64,000 nucleotides of DNA, taken from Caulobacter sp. FWC26. GTDB taxonomy: Bacteria; Pseudomonadota; Alphaproteobacteria; Caulobacterales; Caulobacteraceae. Within the stretch, counting starts at the first letter, position 1. Every line of letters begins with the position of its first letter. The notes beneath the pieces are model-generated. The model saw only the letters and a list, made by a program, of their open reading frames with translations. It was not told the origin of the DNA and searched no databases. The stretch is from the NCBI RefSeq assembly GCF_002742645.2, contig NZ_CP033875.1:2582001-2646000 (forward strand), in the 5' to 3' direction. Shown one piece after another: positions 54,833 to 64,000 of the stretch. The position numbers were made by a program, and so were the translations under genes.

Positions 54833-55690
54833 ATGACCGCCGCGACCCAAGCCAAGCACACCCCCGATGATCTCGCCGTCGCCCCGCGCGACATCCGCTT
54901 CGATCTGGCCTCGGCCCAAAAGGGCCATTGGCTGGGCGGCGACCCGGTCGGCACCGCCGTGTTCAACGCCCTGTCGCTCACCTTTCCCGACGGCGAGCGG
55001 ATGTTCATGGACGCCGTGAAGGCCTACCGCGACCGCCTCACGGGCAAGCTGGCCGAAGACGCCAAGGGCTTCATCGCCCAGGAGGCCATCCACTCGCGCG
55101 AGCACCACCACCTCAACAGCCTGATCGATCGCGAGCGTTATCCCGTCGCCGAGATCGAGGAGACCATTCGCGGCCGCGTGAAGATGGCGCGCGAGCGTGG
55201 CCCGATGGCCATGCTGATCTCGACCATCGCGCTGGAGCACTTCACGGCCATGATGGCCGAGATGCACGCCCGCCACCGCAACCTGTTCGACACCACCGAC
55301 CCCGAGATCGAAAAGCTATGGCGCTGGCACGCCGTCGAGGAGACCGAGCACAAGGCCGTAGCCTATGACGTCTTCCTGGAGGTGACCAAGGACTGGTCGC
55401 CGCTGAAGCGCTACATGATCCGCTGCCGGGCGATGGTGTTCGTGACGATCATGTTCACCCGCAACATCAGCCGCTACGCCGCGCGCCTGCTGGAAGCCGA
55501 CGGCTACACGCCCGAAGCGGCGTTGAAAGCGGTGAAGCGCTTTGTCTGGGGTGATCCCGGCATCTTCCGCCGCGGCTGGAAGACCTATTTCGCCTGGTAC
55601 CGTCCAGGCTTCCACCCGTGGGACCAGGACGACCGCCCGCTGGTCGCCGACTGGATGGCCGAGTTCAACGCGGCGGCGGTGCGGGCTTAG
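54833..55690 (+). CDS. Predicted metal-dependent hydrolase (COG3687 / PF10118)
   Basis: 285 residues. Histidine-rich motifs of the family are HSREHHHLNSLIDRERYP near 85, STIALEHFTAMMAEMHARHR near 130 and WRWHAVEETEHKAVAYDVFL near 165. The membrane-facing helix-rich fold with a di-metal site recalls ferritin-like proteins; the substrate is not known. It is divergent from the TetR gene and probably under its control. Downstream lies a REP-like palindrome pair and the convergent glyS gene. Confidence 0.88.
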   Translation: MTAATQAKHTPDDLAVAPRDIRFDLASAQKGHWLGGDPVGTAVFNALSLTFPDGERMFMDAVKAYRDRLTGKLAEDAKGFIAQEAIHSREHHHLNSLIDRERYPVAEIEETIRGRVKMARERGPMAMLISTIALEHFTAMMAEMHARHRNLFDTTDPEIEKLWRWHAVEETEHKAVAYDVFLEVTKDWSPLKRYMIRCRAMVFVTIMFTRNISRYAARLLEADGYTPEAALKAVKRFVWGDPGIFRRGWKTYFAWYRPGFHPWDQDDRPLVADWMAEFNAAAVRA

Positions 55691-55703
55691 GCCCCTATCA
55701 ATC

Positions 55704-55829
55704 CGATTTCCCCGGCGAAGGCCGGGGCCCAGATCGTAAGGCTGTGAGGTCCTCGCAGAAACGCCCGCGATTCTTTCGGATACGCGGGCGTTCTTGCCTC
55801 TGGGCCCCGGCCTTCGCCAGGGCGATCGG
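55704..55829. repeat. Inverted pair of REP-like palindromes with a central hairpin
   Basis: The hairpin CCCCGGC-GAAG-GCCGGGG at 55,710-55,727 continues as GCCCAGA; an inverted copy with one change lies at 55,799-55,821. Between them is AACGCCCGCG/CGCGGGCGTT (55,760-55,792). The layout looks like the paired repetitive extragenic palindromes of proteobacteria. It fills the gap between the hydrolase and glyS, which converge there. Confidence 0.7.
55760..55792. terminator. Hairpin between convergent hydrolase and glyS
   Basis: AACGCCCGCG and CGCGGGCGTT form a 10-base-pair stem with a 13-base loop, followed by CTTG on the plus strand and by CTGCG on the minus strand. Terminator role is likely from position; no T-run. 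Confidence 0.5.
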
Positions 55830-55835
55830 GTTGGG

Positions 55836-57833
55836 TTACCCCGCGATCAAACCAAAGTCCGCCACCTGGCCCATGGCGTCGCGCACGGCCGCCAGCGTGC
55901 GCAGGCGGTTGTCGCGGTGTTCGGGCTCGTTAACGAAGACGCCGTCCAGATAGGCGTCCACCGGACCGCGCAGCTCGGCCAGCTGGGTCATGGCGCCGGT
56001 GAAGTCTTCCTTGGCCAGGGCGTCCTTCAGCGGTTTGTCCAGCAGGCGCAGGGCGTTGTAGAGCCCCACCTCAGCGGCGCTGTCGGCGGCCGGCTCGGCG
56101 GGCGCGCCGGTCGGGAGCGGACCCTTCTTCTCCTCGGCCTTGAGGATGTTGGAGGCGCGCTTGTAGCCAGCCAGCAGGTTCTTTCCGTCGTCGGTCTTCA
56201 GGAAGCCGTCCAGAGCCTCGACCCGCGCGACGATGCGGGCCAGGTCGTCATCACCGAGGGCGAAGACGGCGTCGACGAGGTCGTGACGCTTGCCTTGGTC
56301 GCGGAGGGCGACCTTCAGGCGGTCGGCGAAGAACGCGATCAGGTCGTCCTTACCGAACTTGGCGAGTGATAGACGCAGGCTGTTTTCCAGGATGATCCGG
56401 ATCACGCCCAACGCTGCGCGACGCAGCGCGTACGGGTCCTTGGAACCCGTCGGCTTCTCGTCGATCGCGAAGAAGCCGACCAAGGTGTCAAGCTTGTCCG
56501 CCAGCGCCACGGCGATCGCCAGCGGTGCGGTCGGCACGGCGTCCGAGGGGCCTTGCGGCTTGTAGTGGTCCTGGATCGCGGCGGCGATCTCGGGGTCGAG
56601 GCCGGCCTCGCGGGCGTAGTAGCCGCCCATCAGGCCCTGCAGTTCCGGGAACTCGCCGACCATGCCGGAGGCCAGGTCGGCCTTGGCCAGGCGCGCGGCT
56701 TCCTTGGCCTTCTCGACATCCGCGCCGACCAGCGGAGCGATCTCGCCGGCCAGGGCGACGATACGCTCGACGCGCTCCGCCATCGTGCCGAGCTTGGCGT
56801 GGAAGGTCACGCCGTCTAGCTTATTGAGCCAGGCGTCGAAATTGCCGGCCTTGCGGTCCTCGTCCCAGAAGAAACGGGCGTCGGACAGGCGCGCCGACAG
56901 CACCTTCGCGTTGCCGGCGGCGATCACCTTGCCGCCGTCGGCGGCTTCGATGTTGGCGATGGTGATGAAGTGCGGGGCCAGGCCCGGCTCGCCCGGCTTC
57001 TTCACCGCGAAGTACTTCTGGTGCGTGCGCATGGAGGTGCGGATCACCTCGGGCGGCAAATCAAGGAACGACGGGTCCATGTCGCCCAGCACCGGGGTCG
57101 GCCACTCGGCCAGGCCCGCGACTTCGTCGAGCAGGCCCTGATCCTCGACCAGTTCCAGGTGACGCGCGAAGCACAGGGTCTTGCAGCCCTCGAGAATGCG
57201 CTGCTTGCGCTCTTCGACGTCCAGCACGACGAAGTGCTTTTCCAGGCCCGCGACGTATTCGTCGAAATCCTTGGCCACGAAGGGCTTGGCGTCACCCATG
57301 AAGCGATGGCCTTCGGTGACGTCGCCGCTTTCGATGCCCTCGATCGAGAACGGCACGACCTCGCGGTCCAGCACGCACAGGATGCGCTTGAGCGGTCGCA
57401 CCCAGCGCAGCTTCTTCGTGCCCCAGATCATCGACTTGGGCCACGGGAAGCCGCGAATGATGGCCTCGACCATCTCGGCGATGATCTCAGGCGTAGGGCG
57501 GCCCTTCTTTTCGATGAAGGCCATGTAGACGCCGTCGCGCTCGACCAGCTGGTCTTGCGTCAGACCCGCCTTGCGCAGGAAGCCTTCCATGGCTTGCGGC
57601 GGAGCGCCGACGCGGGGTCCTTTGAGCTCTTCCTTGCGGTCGGCCTGGGCCAGCGGCAGGCCTTCGGCCACCAGGGTCAGGCGACGCGGGCCGGCGAAGG
57701 TCTTCAGCGCTTCGGGCAAGAAACCAGCGGCGGCCAGGTGCTCGCGCGCCATCCGCTCCAGGTCCTTGGCGGCCTGGGTCTGCATGCGGGCGGGGATCTC
57801 TTCCGAGAACAGTTCGAGGAGAAGTTGGGGCAT
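55836..57833 (-). CDS. glyS: Glycine-tRNA ligase beta subunit
   Basis: 665 residues. The start PQLLLELFSEEIPARMQTQA is the conserved GlyS N-terminus; other signatures are KLRWVRPLKRILCVLDREVV, GHRFMGDAKPFVAKDFDEYV and EWPTPVLGDMDPSFLDLPPE in the B3/4-like region, and the anticodon-binding C-terminus with RALNEVF-type helices (FVNEPEHRDNRLRTLAAVRD). With GlyQ it makes the alpha2beta2 enzyme. It starts 6 bases after the glyQ stop, so the two are translated from one mRNA. Confidence 0.98.
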   Translation of the reverse strand: MPQLLLELFSEEIPARMQTQAAKDLERMAREHLAAAGFLPEALKTFAGPRRLTLVAEGLPLAQADRKEELKGPRVGAPPQAMEGFLRKAGLTQDQLVERDGVYMAFIEKKGRPTPEIIAEMVEAIIRGFPWPKSMIWGTKKLRWVRPLKRILCVLDREVVPFSIEGIESGDVTEGHRFMGDAKPFVAKDFDEYVAGLEKHFVVLDVEERKQRILEGCKTLCFARHLELVEDQGLLDEVAGLAEWPTPVLGDMDPSFLDLPPEVIRTSMRTHQKYFAVKKPGEPGLAPHFITIANIEAADGGKVIAAGNAKVLSARLSDARFFWDEDRKAGNFDAWLNKLDGVTFHAKLGTMAERVERIVALAGEIAPLVGADVEKAKEAARLAKADLASGMVGEFPELQGLMGGYYAREAGLDPEIAAAIQDHYKPQGPSDAVPTAPLAIAVALADKLDTLVGFFAIDEKPTGSKDPYALRRAALGVIRIILENSLRLSLAKFGKDDLIAFFADRLKVALRDQGKRHDLVDAVFALGDDDLARIVARVEALDGFLKTDDGKNLLAGYKRASNILKAEEKKGPLPTGAPAEPAADSAAEVGLYNALRLLDKPLKDALAKEDFTGAMTQLAELRGPVDAYLDGVFVNEPEHRDNRLRTLAAVRDAMGQVADFGLIAG

Positions 57834-57839
57834 CTTAAC

Positions 57840-58739
57840 TTACGCGGCTTCCTGTTGCTCGACCCAGGCGCTGGCGCACATCTTACAAAGGTCGCGAATG
57901 CGGCCGATGTAGCTGGCGCGCTCGGCGACGGCGATCGCGCCGCGGGCGTTCATCAGGTTGAAAAGGTGGCTGGCCTTGAGGACCATGTCGTAGGCGGGCA
58001 GCACCAGGGCCTTGTCTTGGTACGAGCGGGCCAGCATCAGCGGCACCTGCTCTTCCATCTGCCCGAACTGCTGCTTGAGCACGGCGACGTCGTAGCCGTG
58101 GAAGTTGGCCTCCGACTGCTGGCGCTCGTTCTCCAGGAACACCTCGCCATAGGTCGTGGCGCCGAGGGGCGAGTCCGGATCGTTGAACGGCAGGTCGTAG
58201 ACGTTGTCGACGCCGAACACGTACATGGCCAGGCGCTCCAGGCCATAGGTCAGCTCACCCGCAACAGGGTTCACATCCAGGCCGCCGACCTGCTGGAAGT
58301 AGGTGTACTGTGACACCTCCATGCCGTCGCACCAGACTTCCCAGCCCAGGCCCCAGGCGCCGACGGTCGGATTTTCCCAATCGTCCTCAACGAAGCGGAT
58401 GTCGTGGGTTCGCAGGTCCAGGCCGATCGCTTCCAACGAGCCGAGATACAGGTCCTGCATGTTCTCGGGGTTGGGCTTCAGGATCACCTGATACTGGTAG
58501 TAGTGCTGCAGGCGGTTGGGGTTCTCGCCATAGCGACCGTCGCCCGGACGGCGCGAGGGCTGCACATAGGCCGCGTTCCAGGCCTTGGGACCCAACGCGC
58601 GCAGCACCGTGGCCGGGTGCAGCGTCCCCGCCCCCACCTCGACATCGTGCGGTTGCAGGATCACGCAGCCCTGCCGGCTCCAATAGTCATGGAGCGTCAG
58701 GATCAGGCTTTGGAAGGACTTGGGTTTTTCGCGCGACAT
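57840..58739 (-). CDS. glyQ: Glycine-tRNA ligase alpha subunit
   Basis: 299 residues. Class II motifs: [40 protein letters not shown] and [20 protein letters not shown], with motif 2/3-type [20 protein letters not shown] and [20 protein letters not shown]. It activates glycine and charges tRNA-Gly with GlyS. First gene of the glyQS pair; upstream is the fasciclin gene with its terminator. Confidence 0.98.
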   Translation of the reverse strand: MSREKPKSFQSLILTLHDYWSRQGCVILQPHDVEVGAGTLHPATVLRALGPKAWNAAYVQPSRRPGDGRYGENPNRLQHYYQYQVILKPNPENMQDLYLGSLEAIGLDLRTHDIRFVEDDWENPTVGAWGLGWEVWCDGMEVSQYTYFQQVGGLDVNPVAGELTYGLERLAMYVFGVDNVYDLPFNDPDSPLGATTYGEVFLENERQQSEANFHGYDVAVLKQQFGQMEEQVPLMLARSYQDKALVLPAYDMVLKASHLFNLMNARGAIAVAERASYIGRIRDLCKMCASAWVEQQEAA

Positions 58740-58757
58740 CGATCGAAGCAGGCCTAG

Positions 58758-58789
58758 AAAAAAGTCGGCGGACCATAGGGCCCGCCGAC
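58758..58789 (-). terminator. Terminator of the fasciclin gene
   Basis: GTCGGCGG and CCGCCGAC form a perfect 8-base-pair stem, followed on the minus strand by TTTTTTCT. It lies 36 bases after the fasciclin stop (58,825) and 19 bases before the glyQ start (58,739). Confidence 0.82.
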
Positions 58790-58824
58790 CGGTGCTTCAA
58801 GCGATGTCCTGGCCTTGAAGGGCC

Positions 58825-59730
58825 TTAGTTGCCCTTGGGCGCGGTGCGCTTGCCGGCGTTCGAGTCCGGCTTGCCATACTTGGCGCGGTTTTCAGGTGTA
58901 TCGGCCACGGGCGGGTTCGACACGACGTTGGCGTCGCCGGCCTTCAGAGTGGCCTGTTCGTCCGGGGACTTCGACGAGACGGGCACGATGCCCGAGGCGT
59001 TCACGCCGGCGGCGGGCGCGGCCATGGCGGTCGGCGAGGCGGCCGGGTCAGCGGCCATGTCGGTGCTCATGGCCGGCGTGGCGGGCGTCGGATTGGTCGC
59101 CGCCTGAACCATGGACGTCATCGACTCGCGGGCCGCGACGTTGGTGGAGGCGTCCGTCGCCGAGGCGGCGGCTTGCAGACCGGGCACGTCCTTGGGCAGG
59201 AGCACCTTGTCGACGACGTGCAACACGCCGTTGCTGGCCATCACGTCGGCCTGGGTGATGGTCGCGCCATCCACCATCGGCGTCGCGCCGCTGCCGTCCA
59301 GGAGCAAAGGCGAGCCTTCGACGCTCTTCACCTCGCCCTTGGCGCCCTTGATCTTGCTGGAATCCACCTTGGCGTTGATCAGGTGATAGGTCAGCACCTT
59401 CTGCAGCATCGGCCCGTTCTCCGGCAGCAGCAGGGTGTCCAGCGTGCCGGCCGGCAGGGCGGCGAAAGCGGCGTCGGTCGGCGCGAACACCGTCAGGTTC
59501 TGATTGGTCTTCAGAACATTGGTCAGGTTCACGGCCGACACCGCTTTCAGGAAGGTCGTGAACTGACCCGACGCCTGGGCGGTGTCGATCAGGTCGCCCT
59601 TGGCCACGACCGGCGCCTGCGCAGCGGGCGCCGCCGTCGCGGAGGCCTCGTTAGTCTGGGTCTGGGCGTGGGCGGCGCCAGCCATCAGGGCGATCGCGGC
59701 GGCGGCGGTCAGAAGATGTTTGGAGATCAT
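58825..59730 (-). CDS. Exported fasciclin-domain protein
   Basis: 301 residues. A signal peptide (KHLLTAAAAIALMAGAAHA) is followed by an Ala-rich linker and one FAS1 domain at ~45-180: FTTFLKAVSAVNLTNVLKTN, LTVFAPTDAAFAALPAGTLD and LTYHLINAKVDSSKIKGAKG, DGATITQADVMASNGVLHVVDKV-type ending with the conserved VLHVVD. A long Ala/Pro-rich tail (~190-260) and a KPDSNAGKRTAPKGN end follow, likely disordered. FAS1 proteins are adhesion or surface proteins. It has its own terminator and is the only gene of its unit. Confidence 0.92.
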   Translation of the reverse strand: MISKHLLTAAAAIALMAGAAHAQTQTNEASATAAPAAQAPVVAKGDLIDTAQASGQFTTFLKAVSAVNLTNVLKTNQNLTVFAPTDAAFAALPAGTLDTLLLPENGPMLQKVLTYHLINAKVDSSKIKGAKGEVKSVEGSPLLLDGSGATPMVDGATITQADVMASNGVLHVVDKVLLPKDVPGLQAAASATDASTNVAARESMTSMVQAATNPTPATPAMSTDMAADPAASPTAMAAPAAGVNASGIVPVSSKSPDEQATLKAGDANVVSNPPVADTPENRAKYGKPDSNAGKRTAPKGN

Positions 59731-59814
59731 GGTCGCGTTCCTCTCGGTTCGAGCGATTTACGCCCGACGTCGAGAGTCGGTTCCCTGCTCACCGGTACGT
59801 GATCGCGGAAAACA

Positions 59815-60165
59815 TCACTTGAAGAAGAAGACCAGGCCCGCCCCACAGACGATCAGGGCGAAGCCGAGAAGGGTCGTCAGTTTGATCTGTTCGCCGAGAT
59901 AGAACACCGAGAACAGCGTGAAGACGATCAGCGTTATCGCCTCTTGTCCGGTCTTGAGTTGAGCCGTCGAATACATCGTGCTCCCGAGTCGGTTGGCGGG
60001 AACGGCCAGCATGTATTCGGGAAGCGCGATCATCCAGCTCGTCAAAATCGCGAGTGGCAGAGCCATGCTCTTGTTCTTGAGGTGGCCGTACCAGGCGAAG
60101 GTCATGAAGATGTTGGACGCCACCAGCATCAGCCAGGGCGCGACCTTCAGGATGACGGGCGGCAT
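59815..60165 (-). CDS. DMT-family/DUF486 membrane protein
   Basis: 116 residues with four helices and the DUF486 pattern KVAPWLMLVASNIFMTFAWY, ALPLAILTSWMIALPEYMLA, VPANRLGSTMYSTAQLKTGQ and TLFSVFYLGEQIKLTTLLGF. DUF486 proteins are small inner-membrane members of the drug/metabolite transporter superfamily, with no known substrate. It stands alone on the minus strand, 84 bases from the fasciclin start, and is divergent from glnK. Confidence 0.9.
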   Translation of the reverse strand: MPPVILKVAPWLMLVASNIFMTFAWYGHLKNKSMALPLAILTSWMIALPEYMLAVPANRLGSTMYSTAQLKTGQEAITLIVFTLFSVFYLGEQIKLTTLLGFALIVCGAGLVFFFK

Positions 60166-60829
<664 letters not shown>

Positions 60830-60855
60830 CGCATCGGGAAAAGGGGATACCGACG

Positions 60856-62388
60856 ATGAAACTCACCTTCAAACCGCTGGCGGGGCTTATGCTCGCCGCG
60901 ACGCTCGTAGGGGCGCCGCTCGGCGCGACCGCCCTCGCCCAGGAGGCCGCGCCGGCCCCCGCCGCTGCGCCCGCCGAGGCTGCGCCGGCTCCGGCCGCCG
61001 CGCCTGCGGAAGCCGCGCCCGCGCCCGCCGCCGCCGCACCGACCATCGAAGACAAGATGGACAAGGGCGACAACGCCTGGATGCTCACCTCAGCCCTGCT
61101 CGTCCTGCTGATGATCCTCCCGGGCCTGGCCTTGTTCTACGGCGGCCTGGTGCGCTCGAAGAACATGCTGTCGGTGATGATGCAGGTCTCGACCGTCGCG
61201 CTGATCGGCTTCGTGGCCTGGTTCCTGTGGGGCTACAGCTTCGCCTTCACCGACGGCGGCAGCTGGGACAAGTTCGTCGGCGGCCTGGGCCGCGTCTTCC
61301 TGAAGGACGTGACCCCGGCCAGCAACGTGGCGACCTTCTCCACGGGCGTCGTCATCCCCGAACTGACCTTCATCGCCTTCCAGTCGACCTTCGCGGCCAT
61401 CACCGCCGCCCTGGTGGTCGGTTCGCTGGTCGAGCGTATGAAGTTCGCCGCCATCGTCGCCTTCGCCGTGCTGTGGCCGCTGCTGTCGTACTATCCGATG
61501 GCCCACATGGTCTGGTGGTGGCCGGGCCCGAACGCCATCGCTCTGGCCCCGACTGATCCGGTCAAGTCCGGTCTGCTCTGGGGCTTTGGCGCTCTGGACT
61601 TCGCCGGCGGCACTGTCGTTCACATCAACGCTGGTATCGCCGCCCTGGTCGGCGCCCTGATCCTTGGCAAGCGTCAAGGCTACGGCAAGGAGCCGATGCC
61701 CCCGCACTCGCTGACCCTGACCCTGGTAGGCGCCGGTCTGCTGTGGGTGGGCTGGTTCGGCTTCAACGCCGGCTCGAACCTGGAGTCGAACGGCTACGCC
61801 TCGCTGGCCATGGTCAACACCTTCATCGCCACCGCCGGCGCGGGCCTGTCTTGGGTCCTGGTCGAGTGGATCACCCGCAAGAAGCCGTCGGCTCTGGGCC
61901 TGGCCTCGGGCATCGTCGCCGGCCTCGTCGCCGTGACCCCGGCTGCCGGCTTTGCCGGTCCGATGGGCGCGCTGATCCTGGGCCTGGTGGTGTCGCCGAT
62001 CTGCATCATCTTCTGCTCGGTCGTGAAGAACGCCTTCAAGTATGATGACAGCCTGGACGCCTTCGGTATCCACGGCATCGGCGGCATCGTCGGCGCGATC
62101 GGAACCGGCCTCGTGGTCAACCCGCTGTGGGGCGGCGCAGGCGTCGTCGACTACACGAGCTGCGGCAAGGACGGCGACCTGTCGACCTGCGACAGCGCTG
62201 TGTACGACATGGGCGTGCAGCTGATGGCCCAGATCAAGGCGGTTGGCGTGACCGTCCTGTGGTCGGCCATCGCCTCGGCCATCGTCTTCTTCGTGATCAA
62301 GCTGGTGATCGGCCTGCGGGCTTCACCGGAAGCCGAAGAAGAAGGTCTGGATATCTCGGAACACGGCGAGCGCGCCTACCACAGCTAA
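60856..62388 (+). CDS. amtB: Ammonium transporter AmtB
   Basis: 510 residues. A cleaved signal peptide (KLTFKPLAGLMLAATLVGAP) is followed by an unusual Ala/Pro/Glu repeat at about 30-60 (EAAPAPAAAPA repeated about three times). Then 11 helices follow: NAWMLTSALLVLLMILPGLA, FYGGLVRSKNMLSVMMQVST, AFTDGGSWDKFVGGLGRVFL and the channel stretch LDFAGGTVVHINAGIAALVG with the ammonium-conducting His pair in VVHINAG and the second in the IHGIGGIVG segment. It carries ammonium into the cell and is blocked by GlnK. A strong terminator follows. Confidence 0.97.
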   Translation: MKLTFKPLAGLMLAATLVGAPLGATALAQEAAPAPAAAPAEAAPAPAAAPAEAAPAPAAAAPTIEDKMDKGDNAWMLTSALLVLLMILPGLALFYGGLVRSKNMLSVMMQVSTVALIGFVAWFLWGYSFAFTDGGSWDKFVGGLGRVFLKDVTPASNVATFSTGVVIPELTFIAFQSTFAAITAALVVGSLVERMKFAAIVAFAVLWPLLSYYPMAHMVWWWPGPNAIALAPTDPVKSGLLWGFGALDFAGGTVVHINAGIAALVGALILGKRQGYGKEPMPPHSLTLTLVGAGLLWVGWFGFNAGSNLESNGYASLAMVNTFIATAGAGLSWVLVEWITRKKPSALGLASGIVAGLVAVTPAAGFAGPMGALILGLVVSPICIIFCSVVKNAFKYDDSLDAFGIHGIGGIVGAIGTGLVVNPLWGGAGVVDYTSCGKDGDLSTCDSAVYDMGVQLMAQIKAVGVTVLWSAIASAIVFFVIKLVIGLRASPEAEEEGLDISEHGERAYHS

Positions 62389-62410
62389 GGCTGGCCTAGG
62401 CGAAACGTCG

Positions 62411-62448
62411 AAGGGCGCGGAGGGAAACCTCCGCGCCCTTTCTCTTTC
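62411..62448 (+). terminator. Terminator of glnK-amtB
   Basis: AAGGGCGCGGAGG and CCTCCGCGCCCTT form a perfect 13-base-pair stem with a GAAA loop, followed by TCTCTTTCTG. It starts 22 bases after the amtB stop. Confidence 0.9.
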
Positions 62449-62463
62449 TGCAACGTCGAGCGC

Positions 62464-63102
62464 CTAGATTCGTCTCGCCGCTACGATCGGAACGACCGGG
62501 TCCAGCATCTGCCCCTCCATCACCGGGTTGGTCGCCTTGCCCGGGGTCGGCAGGTTCAGGATCTTTCGGACGATCTCCATGCCTTGCACGACCTGACCAA
62601 AGGCCGCGAAGCCGACATTGTCGCCCTCCCCGGCCGGATTGGCGTCAAGATAGGGCGCGTCGCCCACGCAGATGAAGAAGTCGGAGTCGCCGGTTCCGGG
62701 CGCCTTGCGAGCCAACGAGATCGTCCCGTCGACATGCCGAAGACCGGTCTGTGTCGTCGGCTCATGCGCCACCGGCGGGAGCAGCTTCTTCGGATCGCCC
62801 TGCAGGCCGCCCTCAATCAGACCGTAGTCGACCGAACTGGGCGCCTTGGCCGAGCGCCAGAAGCTCGAACCGTCATAGCGCTTCTCGTCGACATAGCGCA
62901 GGAAGTTCGCCACGGTCAGCGGCGCTTGACGAGCCTTCAGAGCGATGACGATCGACCCTAGACTGGTGTCGAGGCGGACCAGCACGTCACCGGCGCCCGG
63001 GACGATCGGTGTCGCGGGCAGACTCAGGATCTGCGCCGAGGCCAGGCTCGGCGGGACGGCGAAAACGCCGAGAGCGGCCAGAACGTCGCGACGTTTCATC
63101 AT
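62464..63102 (-). CDS. Exported peptidyl-prolyl cis-trans isomerase (cyclophilin)
   Basis: 212 residues. A signal-like N-terminus (MKRRDVLAALGVFAVPPSLA) with a twin-arginine-like RR precedes a cyclophilin domain: LGSIVIALKARQAPLTVANF, YVDEKRYDGSSFWRS, KLLPPVAHEPTTQTGLRHVD, GTISLARKAPGTGDSDFFIC and NVGFAAFGQVVQGMEIVRKI. It likely folds periplasmic proteins at prolyl bonds. Its stop is 75 bases from the amtB stop, convergent; ispE precedes it on the same strand 7 bases upstream. Confidence 0.93.
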   Translation of the reverse strand: MMKRRDVLAALGVFAVPPSLASAQILSLPATPIVPGAGDVLVRLDTSLGSIVIALKARQAPLTVANFLRYVDEKRYDGSSFWRSAKAPSSVDYGLIEGGLQGDPKKLLPPVAHEPTTQTGLRHVDGTISLARKAPGTGDSDFFICVGDAPYLDANPAGEGDNVGFAAFGQVVQGMEIVRKILNLPTPGKATNPVMEGQMLDPVVPIVAARRI

Positions 63103-63109
63103 CGTCTCC

Positions 63110-63997
63110 TCAGCTCAGGCGGCAGCGCCGCACCCACCAGTCTGGGCGCATCGCCTTCACGCGTTCGGCCAGACCTTCAGCCTCGATATCGCTGGCGCAG
63201 AGGGCGAAACAGGTCGCGCCCGAACCCGACATGCGGACCAACAGACTCTCAGGCTCCTCGCGCAGCGCGTCCAGCACCTCGCCGATACGCGGCTCCAGCA
63301 TCACGGCGGGCGCTTCCAGATCATTGCGGGTGGCGACGGCAAGCCAGGCGGCGGCCTCTTCGGCGCTCTCCAGATGGTCGGGCATAAAGGGCCGCGCGGC
63401 GCCCTCCGGGTGTAAGTCCGCATCATAGGCGCGATAGACCGCGCCCGTGGGCGACGGCGCGCCTGGATTCACGAGGACAGCGTTCATCTCCGGTAGGCCT
63501 GGCGCGGGCGAGAGACGCTCGCCACGCCCCTCGGCCATCAAGGCCCGTGCGCGAAAGCACGCCGCGCCGTCAGCGCCCAAACCCGCAGCCAGCGGCTCCA
63601 GATCGTCATCCGACAGGCCCGGCGCCAAGGCGTCCCGCAACAACTTAAAGACTGCGCCAGCGTCGCTTGAGCCTCCGCCGAGACCGGCAGCTATGGGCAG
63701 GTGCTTTTCCAAGATCAGCCGATAGGGCGGAATCGGTCCGCCCAGTCGCCTGTGGAACGCCTGAGCCGCGCGGACCACCAGATTATCGCCGTCGGCCGGG
63801 ATTTCGCCCCCGAACGGTCCGGACATCTCGAACGCAGGCGCGTCGCTAGGCTGGATATTCACCTGATCGCCGACATCGGCGAACACCATCAGGCTGGCGA
63901 TCGGATGATAACCCTCAGCGTCCGGCCCGCCGACGTGCAGGAACAGATTGACCTTGGCCGGGGCGAATGCTGACAGCCGCATGATCTCGTGACTCAA
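63110..63997 (-). CDS. ispE: 4-diphosphocytidyl-2-C-methyl-D-erythritol kinase
   Basis: 295 residues. The GHMP-kinase motifs are FAPAKVNLFLHVGGPDAEGY at the start, LPIAAGLGGGSSDAGAVFKL near 100 and RMSGSGATCFALCASDIEAE near 265. It phosphorylates CDP-methylerythritol in the MEP isoprenoid pathway. The start is at 63,997 or at the internal ATG 63,982; the gene may also extend beyond the window, since only 3 bases remain. It precedes the isomerase by 7 bases. Confidence 0.95.
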   Translation of the reverse strand: MSHEIMRLSAFAPAKVNLFLHVGGPDAEGYHPIASLMVFADVGDQVNIQPSDAPAFEMSGPFGGEIPADGDNLVVRAAQAFHRRLGGPIPPYRLILEKHLPIAAGLGGGSSDAGAVFKLLRDALAPGLSDDDLEPLAAGLGADGAACFRARALMAEGRGERLSPAPGLPEMNAVLVNPGAPSPTGAVYRAYDADLHPEGAARPFMPDHLESAEEAAAWLAVATRNDLEAPAVMLEPRIGEVLDALREEPESLLVRMSGSGATCFALCASDIEAEGLAERVKAMRPDWWVRRCRLS

Positions 63998-64000
63998 GGC

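Noticed and set aside
56970..58313. 447-codon plus-strand frame over glyS/glyQ
   Set aside because: Antisense shadow of glyQS, rich in Arg/His/Leu/Gly and without motifs.

Overview
The window is chromosomal DNA of a high-GC alphaproteobacterium, almost certainly Caulobacter (C. vibrioides/crescentus group or a close relative such as C. segnis). This rests on gene families and order: the two-cold-shock-domain protein CspC, recJ, both fbp and glpX, a MucR-family regulator between glyA and hemA, and ispE near glnK-amtB. It also rests on Caulobacter-like promoters and codon use. No database search was possible, so the species is an inference from remembered gene order.

Positions 1 to about 13,470 are an integrated accessory region. 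At the far left is the 3' part of a DUF1156-type DNA methyltransferase gene, followed by a 1402-residue protein joining a RecB-like nuclease to a superfamily 1 helicase; together they look like a phage-defence module. A DnaQ-like exonuclease lies convergent to it. Next is the wreck of an integrative conjugative element (ICE): a CopG-type repressor gene overlapping an in-frame fusion of a ParB-like N-terminus to the C-terminal two-thirds of the TraG/VirD4 coupling protein, then an unknown 231-residue protein, an HU protein, a small membrane protein and a DUF3768 protein. Two of these genes carry near-identical leaders with a hairpin just before the ribosome-binding site. A 490-base gene-free stretch full of GAAA-capped hairpins precedes a large serine recombinase whose reading frame runs into tRNA-Arg(TCT), the likely attachment site.

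From 13,425 to the right end the sequence is ordinary core genome. It includes an NDUFS4-like complex I subunit, tRNA-Pro, DUF192, cspC, two tandem tRNA-Glu genes, recJ, fbp-glpX-hom-aminotransferase, phaC, argC, rplM-rpsI, a PhoX-like phosphatase, heme A synthase and tRNA-Pro(GGG). Next come the lipid cluster plsX-fabH-ihfA-merR with DUF177 and the cytochrome bc1 chaperone, bamE, a CheY-like regulator and the H+-pyrophosphatase hppA. The glyA-nrdR-ribH-nusB-thiL group, mucR and hemA follow, then a valine-degradation operon (acyl-CoA dehydrogenase, 3-hydroxyisobutyryl-CoA hydrolase, mmsB), hemB, a TetR/hydrolase divergent pair, glyQS, a fasciclin protein, glnK-amtB, a peptidyl-prolyl isomerase and ispE.

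The core genes show no frameshifts. The most unusual material is in the island: the ParB-TraG chimera that marks an ICE deletion, the duplicated hairpin leaders, the structured gene-free region beside the integrase, and the methylase plus nuclease-helicase pair. Several palindromes and terminators in the core are also recorded.
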